From DASZMJ01 sp035551935 (GTDB taxonomy: Bacteria > Planctomycetota > Planctomycetia > Isosphaerales > Isosphaeraceae): 11,030 nucleotides of DNA. The notes beneath the pieces are model-generated. The model had not been told where the DNA came from and searched no databases. It saw only the letters and a program-made list of their open reading frames with translations. The stretch covers positions 1 to 11,030 of the forward strand of contig DASZMJ010000404.1 in NCBI GenBank assembly GCA_035551935.1, given 5' to 3'. Of this stretch, positions 1 through 6,643 are shown piece by piece (the stretch's first letter is position 1; every line of letters starts with the position of its first letter). Both the position numbers and the translations under genes were made by a program.

Positions 1-75
1 GCGATCGGGGACCTGACCGTCCTGACCGTCTGCATCCCCAGGGGCGTCCTGCACGACATCATCGAGTTGGAGTGA
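1..75 (+). CDS. C-terminal end of an unrecognised protein (partial)
   Basis: Frame 1 is open from the left edge and ends at a TGA at 73-75, giving the last 24 residues of a protein that starts outside the window. The tail reads hydrophobic then acidic (…DLTVLTVC…HDIIELE) with GC-rich third positions, as expected for a real gene here. I do not recognise the family. The stretch is too short for a functional call, and the next 400 bases look broken, so this gene could itself be a remnant. Confidence 0.45.
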   Translation, partial: AIGDLTVLTVCIPRGVLHDIIELE

Positions 76-82
76 TGGGTCC

Positions 83-196
83 ATGCGCCGGATCGCCGTG
101 ACCCTGGCCGCCCTGGCCTTCGTGCCCGCTGACGGCCCGAGATCCGCTCCTCGCGATGGATGGCAAGGGGCGACTGGCCAAGTCGCCGCAGGCTAA
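83..196 (+). pseudogene. Signal-peptide-like scrap of 37 codons
   Basis: An ATG at 83 opens a 37-codon frame that begins MRRIAVTLAALAFVPA, a basic n-region followed by a hydrophobic core typical of an exported protein. It runs into low-quality sequence and stops at TAA 194-196. A GGAG lies about ten bases upstream of the ATG. The likeliest reading is the 5' end of a secreted-protein gene whose body has been lost, because the coding signal moves to another frame from about 160-190. It could also be chance. Confidence 0.25.
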
Positions 197-450
197 CGCT
201 CACGGCTCCTCGGTCTACGGCTTCACAGCCGGCTCCATCCTGGACTTCGCCGAGGTGCAGACCTCGGTCGGCCTGCCCAAGTACGACGCCCCGCCGGTCT
301 TCAACACCCCCGAACTGCCCAAGCCGAAGATGCGCCAGCTCGTGCAGCTGCTCGGCGAGATGAAGGGGATCGACCTGGCGGAGCTGTCCTATGAGGTTCG
401 GGCCTACATCCCGGGCAAGCGGCCGTATGCCAACGAGCTGGACCTGCCGC
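156..450 (+). pseudogene. Truncated coding fragment of unknown family
   Basis: From about 190 to 445 this frame has the marks of genuine coding sequence: almost every third base is G or C, and the composition is protein-like, with stretches such as SILDFAEVQTSVGLPKYD and QLVQLLGEMKGIDLAEL. Around 445-450 the coding character stops abruptly. From there the same frame reads antisense through a transposase remnant, giving an Arg/Pro-rich nonsense tail to 548. The fragment lacks a convincing start and end, so it looks like the inside of a gene cut by an IS-related rearrangement. I do not recognise the family. The ATG at 156 is only the first in the frame and probably not the native start. Confidence 0.4.
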
Positions 451-888
451 GACCTGGCCGTTGTCGACCTCCCCCAGCCGGCCGCACCACTGGCGGGCGA
501 CGCCGCAGGACTCGGCCCCCTTCTCGGGGAAGGCACCGGGATCGATGACCACGACGCCGTCGGGCTCGGCCAGTCCCTCGCGGACGTGCGGCCGCAACTC
601 GCCCAGGACGGCCTCGTCGTCCCGGGCGCCGGCGCCGCCGGGGGTCTGGATGGTCTTGCGGTGCAGGCCGGCCTCCGAGGCGATCGGCTCGCAGGTCTTG
701 CGTCCCAGGCCGCGGGGGGGGCCGCGGATGACGGCGCGGGCGTGGGCGCGGTGCTCGATGCGGTAGGAGCGCGGGAGGTAGCGTCGCGGGAAGGCGGTCA
801 AGCGGCCCTGGCAGCCTTCGACGGCCTCGGGGGTGAGGGTGGCGTCGGCCAGCAGGGCCCGGGAATCGGGGTGAACCGAGGGGCTCAT
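451..888 (-). pseudogene. IS701-like transposase, N-terminal remnant
   Basis: The minus frame from ATG 888 (preceded by GGAGGG at 900-895) gives about 146 residues resembling the N-terminal part of an IS701-family DDE transposase. It has a 'RYLPRSYRIEHRAHARAVIRG' type region, then 'GRKTCEPIA', then the first catalytic Asp block VVVIDPGAFPEKG, then GVARQWCGRLGEVDNGQV. In the family the last block normally reads close to KKG…GVARQYCG.LGKVDNCQV. Here Lys is replaced by Glu in two places and Cys by Gly. Homology ends at the VDNGQV block near 451. The frame then runs on into unrelated sequence to 301, so the catalytic C-terminal half is gone. I infer a dead, truncated insertion sequence joined to the fragment on its left. 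Confidence 0.65.
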
Positions 889-1115
889 GGCGATCCCTCC
901 GGTCCGGTGATCCACGCCTCAGGACAACCCGTTGAAAACTCAAGCGTTAGCGAAATCCCTCAGAGTAGGATTATAGTTCGTCAACCAAAATGTTTCCTAA
1001 TCCGCTCGATCCTTCGAGTCCGCGCCGGACTGCTCGCGGGCCGCTCGCGCCCTCGGACTGACCGGCCGTCACTCTCGGGGCGGCGCCGTCGGGGCCTCGG
1101 CCGTCGGCCCGGCTT
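889..1115. other. Gene-free stretch between the IS remnant and the palindrome
   Basis: No gene is supported here. The part up to about 1010 is AT-richer and may contain the original left end and promoter of the transposase remnant. From 1010 to 1115 the sequence is GC-rich and without coding structure. I looked for an inverted partner of an IS end and found none. Confidence 0.5.
970..975 (-). promoter_or_regulatory. Possible -10 box upstream of the transposase remnant
   Basis: A perfect TATAAT on the minus strand lies about 80 bases upstream of the transposase ATG, in an AT-rich patch (about 935-1010) that stands out from its surroundings. I see no good -35 hexamer at 16-18 bases. It may be a relic of the IS promoter. 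Confidence 0.25.
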
Positions 1116-1200
1116 CGTAGCAGGCACGCTCCGCGTGCCGTCCGCCCGAACACAAGGTCCTTGGGTGATGGCGGACGGCACGCGGAGCGTGCCTGCTACG
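1116..1200. repeat. 85-nt palindrome: two inverted REP-like hairpins
   Basis: Two arms of 31 nt (1116-1146 and 1170-1200) are perfect reverse complements, centred on base 1158. The centre contains a further CAAGG-T-CCTTG palindrome (1153-1163). Each arm holds its own short hairpin, GGCACGC-TCC-GCGTGCC (1123-1139, and its mirror in the right arm), so the whole has the layout of a BIME, two REP units face to face. It lies at the 3' end of the sulfatase gene, whose TAG stop (1198-1196) falls inside the right arm. It could act as a transcription terminator or RNA 3' stabiliser. Dispersal through the genome is expected but cannot be tested here. Confidence 0.8.
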
Positions 1201-2614
1201 GGGAAGAATGTCGGCCGGTCAGGGCCCGCGGATCGGGGTCCTGCCAGGATACGGAGCCCGATCGGAGCACGTGGAGCTTCAAGGCGTGGGCGAGGTCGTC
1301 GCGGACGCGGGGTTGGGAGGCGGCGAGGTCGTGCTGCTCGCGGGGGTCGTCCTTGAGGTTGTAGAGCTCCAGGGGGCGGAACGGGGTGTTGTGGATCAGC
1401 TTCCAGTCGCCGCGACGGAGGGCGTGGCTGGCGAGGCCGGCGAAGGGGCCGCCCTCGCGGCGGACCCAGTAGAGCTCGCGGGCGTCGGCGTCGGCGGCCT
1501 GGCCTTCGAGGAGGGGGAGGAGGCTCCGGCCGTCGATCCCGGCCGGGTTCGCGACGACGGCCGCGTCGCAGAGGGTGGGCATCAGGTCCATGTGGAGGGC
1601 GACGCGATCGGTCGACGACCCCGGCGCGACGCGGCCGGGCCAGACGACGGCCGCGGGCACGCGGATGCCCCCCTCGTACATCTGGCCCTTGGTCCCGCGG
1701 AGGGGGCCGTTGCGGGCGCCGAGGGAGACCTCGCCGCCGTTGTCGCTGGTGAAGACGATGAGGGTGTCGTCGTCGAGGCCAGCCTCCTTCAGGGCGCCCA
1801 GGACCTGGCCGATGCCGTCGTCGAGGTGCTCGATCAGCGCGACGAGCTTCGCCCGTTTCTCGTCGAGGCCCGGCTCGCGCCGCTTCACCCGGTCGAGCCA
1901 GGCCGGCGGCGGCTGGATCGGGGCGTGCGGGGCGTTGTAGGCGAGGTACAGGAAGAAGGGCCGCTTGCCGCTCCTTGCGTCCGGTGCGCGATCGCGGAGG
2001 TACTCGACGGCCCAGGCGGTGAACAGGTCGGTGGCGTGGCCCTCGGGGTCGATCTCGCGGTCGTCGAGCCGCATGTAGTTGTGGCCCTCGCGGACGTGGG
2101 TCCAGTAGTCCGACATCATGTCGCCGAGGAAGCCGTGGAAGCGGTCGAACCCGCGCGCGTTCGGCGCGTTGCGGGGCTCCAGCCCCAGGTGCCACTTGCC
2201 GACGAGGGCCGTGTGATACCCCGCCGGCTTCAGGAGGGCCGGCAGGAGCACGGCGCGATCGGACAGGTAACCCCAGTTGTCTTCGGGGTCCGTCCGAATG
2301 ACGCCCGGCACGCCGACGCGATCGGGGTACTTGCCCGTCAAAAGCGCCGCCCGCGAGGGCGAGCAGACCGGGCAATTCGCGTAGAAGTTGCGGAATCGCA
2401 TCCCCCGAGCGACCAGCGCATCGATGTTCGGCGTGCGGAGGTCCTCGGCCCCATAAGAGCCGAGGTCGCCGTACCCCAGGTCATCGACAAGGATGACGAG
2501 GATGTTGGGGCGCGGGCGCGCCGGCCCCGCCCGCGAGACCGGGGCCCTCGTCGCGGCGAGGAGGAGGGCCGTCGCGACGACGTGCGACAGGCGGATACGC
2601 GATTTTGTAAACAT
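1196..2614 (-). CDS. Secreted formylglycine-dependent sulfatase
   Basis: Type I sulfatase, 472 aa, predicted to hydrolyse sulfate esters, probably on polysaccharides, outside the cytoplasm. A signal peptide is visible (basic start, then VVATALLLAA, likely cleavage near residue 29). The metal-binding DD is at 44-45 in NILVILVDDLGYGD. The formylglycine signature CSPSRAALLTG has its modified Cys at 84, preceded by Cys81. GKWHLG is at 139-144, the HxP-type NAPHAP at 228-232, SDNGG at 290-294 with the Asp-Asn metal ligands, and GTKGQMYEGG at 308-316. The C-terminal ELYNL-DP-E block is at 416-426. Length is normal. ATG 2614 overlaps the upstream HisA-like stop by one base (TGATG), with GGGAGA seven bases before it inside that gene, so the two are translationally coupled. 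The substrate cannot be told. The last few codons and the stop run into the REP-like palindrome. Confidence 0.93.
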   Translation of the reverse strand: MFTKSRIRLSHVVATALLLAATRAPVSRAGPARPRPNILVILVDDLGYGDLGSYGAEDLRTPNIDALVARGMRFRNFYANCPVCSPSRAALLTGKYPDRVGVPGVIRTDPEDNWGYLSDRAVLLPALLKPAGYHTALVGKWHLGLEPRNAPNARGFDRFHGFLGDMMSDYWTHVREGHNYMRLDDREIDPEGHATDLFTAWAVEYLRDRAPDARSGKRPFFLYLAYNAPHAPIQPPPAWLDRVKRREPGLDEKRAKLVALIEHLDDGIGQVLGALKEAGLDDDTLIVFTSDNGGEVSLGARNGPLRGTKGQMYEGGIRVPAAVVWPGRVAPGSSTDRVALHMDLMPTLCDAAVVANPAGIDGRSLLPLLEGQAADADARELYWVRREGGPFAGLASHALRRGDWKLIHNTPFRPLELYNLKDDPREQHDLAASQPRVRDDLAHALKLHVLRSGSVSWQDPDPRALTGRHSSP

Positions 2615-3402
2615 CAGTCGATCTCCCGATCTGTTGGCGAGGGCGATCCCGGTCGCTGCTCCCGCGAGCGGCCGACCTCGCTCGCCCCGATCCTCCCGTC
2701 GTGCAAGGCCGAGCCGACCAGGACGGCCGAGGCGCCCGCGCGGGCGAGGCGATCGAGGTCGGCCGGGCCGGCGACGCCGCCGCCGAAGGTCCACTCGATC
2801 GAGGGGTGGTCGGCGGCAAGTGAGGCCAGCATCGTTGGAGAACCGACGCCCGAGCCGGTGCCCACGCGGGCGAGATCGAGCAGGAGGATGCGGCGGAGGC
2901 CGAGCGATCGGGCGATTTCGGCGAGGTGGCGTGGGTCGTCGGTCCCCCAATCGGCCCGAGGCGAAACGAGGGAACGGCCGGCGCGGAGGTCGAGGCTGAA
3001 GACGAGGCGGTCGGGCCCGGTCGCGTCGAGGATCGCGGCGAGGGCGCCGGGCCCGTCGAGCGTCTCCAGGCCGGCGACGACGGTGATCGACCCCGGCAGG
3101 CCATCGAGCGTCGCCCGGTCGCGGAGCCCGGCATCGATCCAAGGGGTCAGGCCGAGGGCGAGCACTGCGTCGAAGGTCGCGACCGAGGGCGGCGCGCCGG
3201 CGATGGCGTCGAGGTCGGCGAGGTAGAGCTCGCGCGCGCCGAGGGCGTCGCGGCAGGCGCGGGCGAGGGCGATCGGGTCGGGCTCCCCGTGCAAGATGCT
3301 CCGCAACGGCCGATAATGGGCCCGGTCGCCCGCCACGGCGCGGACGGCCAGGCCCGCTTTGAGGTCGAGGACGGGGACGATGCGCGGCAAGGATCGTGTC
3401 AT
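2614..3402 (-). CDS. HisA-like TIM-barrel protein of H4MPT/methanofuran gene sets
   Basis: A 262-aa (beta/alpha)8 protein resembling HisA (ProFAR isomerase), best matching in character the COG1411 'HisA-related' group that accompanies H4MPT-linked C1 genes. Seen: N-terminal IVPVLDLKAG with the catalytic-type Asp12; LYLADLDAI at 59-67; a second Asp138 in SLDLRAG; and the two phosphate-binding loops FGGGVAGPADL (206-216) and VLVGSALHDG (228-237). Both acid positions of HisA catalysis are therefore kept, but the context argues for C1-cofactor synthesis rather than histidine: no his gene is nearby, and an ATP-grasp/MfnF-like fusion starts divergently next door. The reaction of this group is unknown to me. 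I chose ATG 3402; ATG 3408, two codons earlier, is equally possible. Either start lies inside the divergent neighbour, leaving no intergenic promoter. The tail after residue 245 is polar and probably disordered. Confidence 0.85.
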   Translation of the reverse strand: MTRSLPRIVPVLDLKAGLAVRAVAGDRAHYRPLRSILHGEPDPIALARACRDALGARELYLADLDAIAGAPPSVATFDAVLALGLTPWIDAGLRDRATLDGLPGSITVVAGLETLDGPGALAAILDATGPDRLVFSLDLRAGRSLVSPRADWGTDDPRHLAEIARSLGLRRILLLDLARVGTGSGVGSPTMLASLAADHPSIEWTFGGGVAGPADLDRLARAGASAVLVGSALHDGRIGASEVGRSREQRPGSPSPTDREID

Positions 3403-5425
3403 TTTCATCCACGAGTTCGTCACCGGCGGCGGCCTGGCCGGCGCGGCCCTGCCCGCCACGCTCGCCGCCGAGGGGGCCGCGATGCGTCGTGCCCTCGCGG
3501 CCGACTTCGCGGCGCCGGGCGGCGTCCGGGTCGTCATGACCCTCGACGACCGCCTCGACGCCGAGCCCGGCCCGTGGGAGACGGTCCGCGTCGGCCCCGG
3601 GCGCGAGCTCGAGGCCTTCGGCCGGCTCGCGGCCGAGGCCGATGATACCCTCCTCATCGCCCCCGAGACAGGCGGCACCTTACGCGATCGGGCCGCGCTC
3701 CTCGACCTCGTCGGCGGCCGTTCGCTCGGCTCGACCCCCGCGGCCATCGCCCTGGCCGGCGACAAGTTCCGGCTCGGCCGGCTCCTCGACGATCTTGGGA
3801 TCGCCACGCCCGAGACCGTGCGCGTCGTCCCCGCCGAGGGCCTGCCGGACTCGTTCCCCTACCCGGCCGTCCTCAAGCCGATCGACGGCGCCGGCGCCTG
3901 CCACACCTACCTCGTCACCGGGCCGGGCCACCTGCCGCCGGGGGCCGTGGAGCTTCCCGAGGCGATCTTGCAACCCTATCTGCCCGGCGTCCCGCTCAGC
4001 GCCAGCGTCCTCGTCGGCAGCGACGGCCACGTCACCCCGATAGGGATCGGGACCCAACACATTCATATAAATAATTTTAGTTTCCTCTATGAAGGCGGTA
4101 CGGTCCCGAATCACGACGAGTCGTTCGACGACCTCCTCCCGGCCCTCGCCGCGGTGCCGGGCCTGAGGGGCTGGGTGGGCGTGGACTACCTGCGCGAGGG
4201 GCCGGGCGGGCGCGCGGTCGTCCTCGACATCAACCCGAGGCCGACGACCTCCGTCGTCGGCCTCCTCCGCCTGCTCCCGCCGGGGAGCCTGGCGCGAGCG
4301 TGGCTCGCATCCGCCGATGAACCCGAGTCGATTCATCGCATCCGCCCGAGCCGGCCGGTGACGTTCCGTGCCGACGGGACGATCGCCGGTGGTCCGGCCG
4401 GGCCCGGGGGTTGGCTCGCGCTCGACATCGGCGGGGCGAACGTCAAGGCCGCGACGCGCGGCCGAGGGGCCTGGTCGGTCCCCTTCGAGACCTGGCGGCG
4501 CCCCGGGCGGCTCGCATCCCTCCTGCACTCGATCGGCCTGGAGGCCGGGCCGTTCGAGGGCGTCGCCGTCGCGATGACGGCCGAGCTCTGCGACTGCTTC
4601 GCGACCAAGGCCGAAGGGGTCCGCGCCGTGCTCGGGGCGGTCGTGGCCGCGTTTCCGGGGCATCGGATCGAGGTCTGGGGTATCGACGGGAGGTTCCACC
4701 CCCCCTCGACCGTCCTCCACGCCCCGGCGCTCGGGGCGGCGTCGAACTGGCTGGCCTTGGCGATCGTCGCGGGCCGGCTGGCCCCCGAGGGGCCCGGCCT
4801 CGTGATCGACGTCGGCTCGACGACGACGGACCTCATCCCGTTGCGCGGGGGGCGTCCGGTCCCTCGGGGGCGGACGGACACGGATCGCCTCCGTAGCGGC
4901 GAGCTCGTCTACGCCGGGGTCCGCCGCACGCCGTTCTGTGCGCTGGCGACCGAATTGCCCTGGCGAGGCGCCCCGACCCCCCTGATGGCCGAACTCTTCG
5001 CGACGACGCTCGACGTGTATCTGACCCTCGGCCTCTTGGGGCCCGATCCCGAGGACCGGGCGACGGCCGACGGCCGGCCGGCGACGGCCGAGGCGGCCCG
5101 CGATCGCCTGGCGCGGATGGTCGGCGCCGACCGCGACGGCTTCTCGGCCGACGACGCCCGCGCGCTCGCCCTGGCGGCCGATGAGGCCCTGATGGCCCGG
5201 TTGGTCGCGATGGCCGATCGGGCCCGAGGCCGTTTCGGCGACCGCCCCGGGCGGGTCGTCGTCGCCGGCTCGGGCGAGTTCCTGGCCCGACGCCTGGCCG
5301 AGCGACTGATCGAGCCGGGCGGTTCGATCTTGAGCCTCGCCGAGGCCTGGGGCCCGACCGCGTCGGCCGCCGCCTGCGCCCGGGCCTTGCTGACGTTGGC
5401 CGAACAACGACTGGGCGTCGCCTGA
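3380..5425 (+). CDS. ATP-grasp ligase (MfnD-like) fused to MfnF-like H4MPT-linked C1 protein
   Basis: A 681-aa two-domain protein. Residues about 1-325 are an ATP-grasp ligase: the start RVIFIHEFVTGGG, ATP-binding lysine block LKPIDGAGACHTY (165-177), YEGGTVPN (237-244), and Mg-binding DINPRPTTS (283-291). This fits COG1821, which includes tyramine-glutamate ligase MfnD. Residues about 345-681 have an ASKHA fold with phosphate loops DIGGANVKA (349-357) and IDVGSTTTDLIPL (476-488), TAELCDCF (400-407), YAGVRRTPFC (511-520) and VVVAGSGEF (626-634). That is the 'H4MPT-linked C1 transfer' family, which contains MfnF, the enzyme joining the furan and the glutamyl-tyramine halves of methanofuran in methanogens. 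The halves are usually separate genes, so this chain may catalyse two steps of a methanofuran-like cofactor route. ATG 3380 is preferred; a TTG at 3359 would add seven poor residues. A short AT-rich island lies at 4061-4090. Confidence 0.88.
   Translation: MRGKDRVIFIHEFVTGGGLAGAALPATLAAEGAAMRRALAADFAAPGGVRVVMTLDDRLDAEPGPWETVRVGPGRELEAFGRLAAEADDTLLIAPETGGTLRDRAALLDLVGGRSLGSTPAAIALAGDKFRLGRLLDDLGIATPETVRVVPAEGLPDSFPYPAVLKPIDGAGACHTYLVTGPGHLPPGAVELPEAILQPYLPGVPLSASVLVGSDGHVTPIGIGTQHIHINNFSFLYEGGTVPNHDESFDDLLPALAAVPGLRGWVGVDYLREGPGGRAVVLDINPRPTTSVVGLLRLLPPGSLARAWLASADEPESIHRIRPSRPVTFRADGTIAGGPAGPGGWLALDIGGANVKAATRGRGAWSVPFETWRRPGRLASLLHSIGLEAGPFEGVAVAMTAELCDCFATKAEGVRAVLGAVVAAFPGHRIEVWGIDGRFHPPSTVLHAPALGAASNWLALAIVAGRLAPEGPGLVIDVGSTTTDLIPLRGGRPVPRGRTDTDRLRSGELVYAGVRRTPFCALATELPWRGAPTPLMAELFATTLDVYLTLGLLGPDPEDRATADGRPATAEAARDRLARMVGADRDGFSADDARALALAADEALMARLVAMADRARGRFGDRPGRVVVAGSGEFLARRLAERLIEPGGSILSLAEAWGPTASAAACARALLTLAEQRLGVA
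4061..4090 (+). other. AT-rich island inside the ATP-grasp domain
   Basis: Only 5 of these 30 bases are G or C, in a gene whose other codons almost all end in G or C. The codons encode part of the conserved-looking stretch HIHINNFSFLYEGG and include AUA, AAU, UUU and AGU, which are otherwise avoided in the surrounding genes. The reading frame is intact. TATAAA-like and TTATTT-like hexamers occur on both strands, so a protein-binding or internal promoter site is possible. The cause is not visible. Confidence 0.6.
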
Positions 5426-5450
5426 TCCGGACCAGGAGCTTCGGGATCAG
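5422..5450. terminator. Possible bidirectional hairpin between convergent genes
   Basis: CTGATCC (5422-5428) and GGATCAG (5444-5450) are perfect inverted repeats of 7 bp around a 15-base loop. They contain the TGA stop of the fusion gene on one strand and the TGA stop of the flavoprotein gene on the other. With only 21 bases between the two stops this is the only place a shared terminator could sit. There is no U-tract, so Rho-independent termination is uncertain. Confidence 0.3.
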
Positions 5451-6643
5451 CTCGGCTGCGGGTCGCGGGTCCGGGCGAAGCAGAAGGAGAGGACGCGCTG
5501 GGAATGCCGGGGGAGGACGGTGGCGAGGTCGATCAGGGCGGGATGGACGAGGACGTGGTGGAAGAGCCGGCAGAGCCGGATGCGCCGCTCGAAGCGGCGA
5601 TGCCAGGCGCGTTCGTACGATGGCTGCCAGCGGTCGTCGCCATCGCGACCGGCGAGGGCTTCGAAGAGGAAGGGGGCGAGCAGCTCGGCGCCGAGCAGGG
5701 CCATCGTCATCCCCTGGCCGCCGAGGGGATCGACCGTCCCCATCGCGTCGCCGACGTAGACAATCCCCCCGAGCCGGGGCGTGGCGGCCTCGACGCGGAC
5801 GTTGGCCACGGTCTTCCAGTCTCCGGCCGGCCGCGACGAGGCCCAGAGCCGTCGCAGCGCGGGGTTGGCCTCGAAGACCTCGCCGGTCGCACGGTCGAGG
5901 TCGCCGCGCGACCGCCGCGGGACCGACTCCGGGAGCAGCGCGCAGACGTTCGTCAGCGCGCCCTCGACCCGGCAGGCGCCGACGTAGCCCCCGGGCACCA
6001 GGTGCAGGTCGACGGTATCGGCCGGCTCGTTGCCGTCGGGGTCATCGACGGCGACGTGCCGCTTGAGGCCGACGAGCCGGGGTCGGGACCAATCCCGGAC
6101 CCGGACGACGCCCGAGCGGCGGACGAGGCCGGAGCGGCGGCCGTCGGCCGCGACGTTCCATCGGGCCCGGACCTCGTATGGGCCCTCGGTCGGGTGCCGC
6201 GCCGCGAGGCCGACGACTCGCCCACCCTCGACGATCGGGCCGCCGACGCGCATGCCTTCGAAGAGCCGGGCACCGGCCGCCAGGGCGCCGCGGACGAGCA
6301 GGTCGTCGAGCATGGAGCGTCCCAGCGCGATGCCGGGTCGGCCGTCGGGCCCGACCACGTCGGCCTCCAGGACGCGACCTCTCGGGGTCGTCAGCCGGAG
6401 GCGCCGGACCGGCCGGTAGCCTGAGCCCGCGACGGCGTCGCTCAGCCCGAGTCGATCGAGCGCGCCCCAGCTCTCCGGACTCAGATACTCGCCGCAGAGC
6501 TTGTCGCGCGGGAACCGGCACGCGTCGAGCAGCGCCACCCGCGCGCCCCCCCTGGCAAGGAGCAAGGCCAGCGCGCCCCCGGCCAGGCCGGCGCCGGCGA
6601 TCGCGACATCGAAGGACCCAGATGGCCCGGCGCTCAAGGTCAC
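5447..6643 (-). CDS. FAD-dependent oxidoreductase, geranylgeranyl-reductase-like
   Basis: A 398-aa flavoprotein of the PHBH/geranylgeranyl reductase class. Seen: dinucleotide-binding FDVAIAGAGLAGG with GxGxxG at 17-22; the ribose-binding acidic end LLDA at 38-41; FPRDKLCGEYLSPE at 44-57, including the Cys50 typical of geranylgeranyl-reductase-type enzymes; NVAADGRRS at 163-171; and the second FAD motif YVGDAMGTVDPLGGQGMTMAL at 296-316. The C-terminus is arginine-rich with a hydrophobic stretch. It probably reduces or hydroxylates a lipid or polyketide-like substrate; the substrate is not visible. The start is GTG 6643, overlapping the methyltransferase TGA by four bases (GTGA), which indicates coupling. 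In many bacteria such an enzyme sits beside a methyltransferase and a type III polyketide synthase. No type III synthase is in this window. Confidence 0.88.
   Translation of the reverse strand: MTLSAGPSGSFDVAIAGAGLAGGALALLLARGGARVALLDACRFPRDKLCGEYLSPESWGALDRLGLSDAVAGSGYRPVRRLRLTTPRGRVLEADVVGPDGRPGIALGRSMLDDLLVRGALAAGARLFEGMRVGGPIVEGGRVVGLAARHPTEGPYEVRARWNVAADGRRSGLVRRSGVVRVRDWSRPRLVGLKRHVAVDDPDGNEPADTVDLHLVPGGYVGACRVEGALTNVCALLPESVPRRSRGDLDRATGEVFEANPALRRLWASSRPAGDWKTVANVRVEAATPRLGGIVYVGDAMGTVDPLGGQGMTMALLGAELLAPFLFEALAGRDGDDRWQPSYERAWHRRFERRIRLCRLFHHVLVHPALIDLATVLPRHSQRVLSFCFARTRDPQPS

Noticed and set aside
1116..1200. CRISPR or phage attachment site at the palindrome
   Set aside because: Only one inverted pair is present, no regularly spaced direct repeats, and no integrase or cas gene nearby.
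391..1356. Long plus-strand open frame across the left region
   Set aside because: It runs antisense through the transposase remnant, through the palindrome and into the sulfatase end. Its product is Gly/Arg-rich with no family features; it is a by-product of high GC.
1208..3226. 672-codon plus-strand open frame
   Set aside because: It is the mirror of the sulfatase and HisA-like genes, both of which show catalytic motifs on the minus strand.
2615..3412. N-terminal extension of the sulfatase to 3412
   Set aside because: It would lie out of frame over the HisA-like gene and put the signal peptide in the middle of the protein. ATG 2614 has a ribosome site and a signal peptide.
3403..3807. N-terminal extension of the HisA-like gene back to 3807
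   Set aside because: The extra 135 residues are Ser/Arg/Pro-rich shadow of the divergent gene. The barrel's first strand begins only after ATG 3402/3408.
3680..5407. 575-codon minus-strand open frame
   Set aside because: Antisense to the ATP-grasp/MfnF-like fusion, whose motifs are unmistakable. The product is Arg/Gly/Asp-rich low-complexity sequence.
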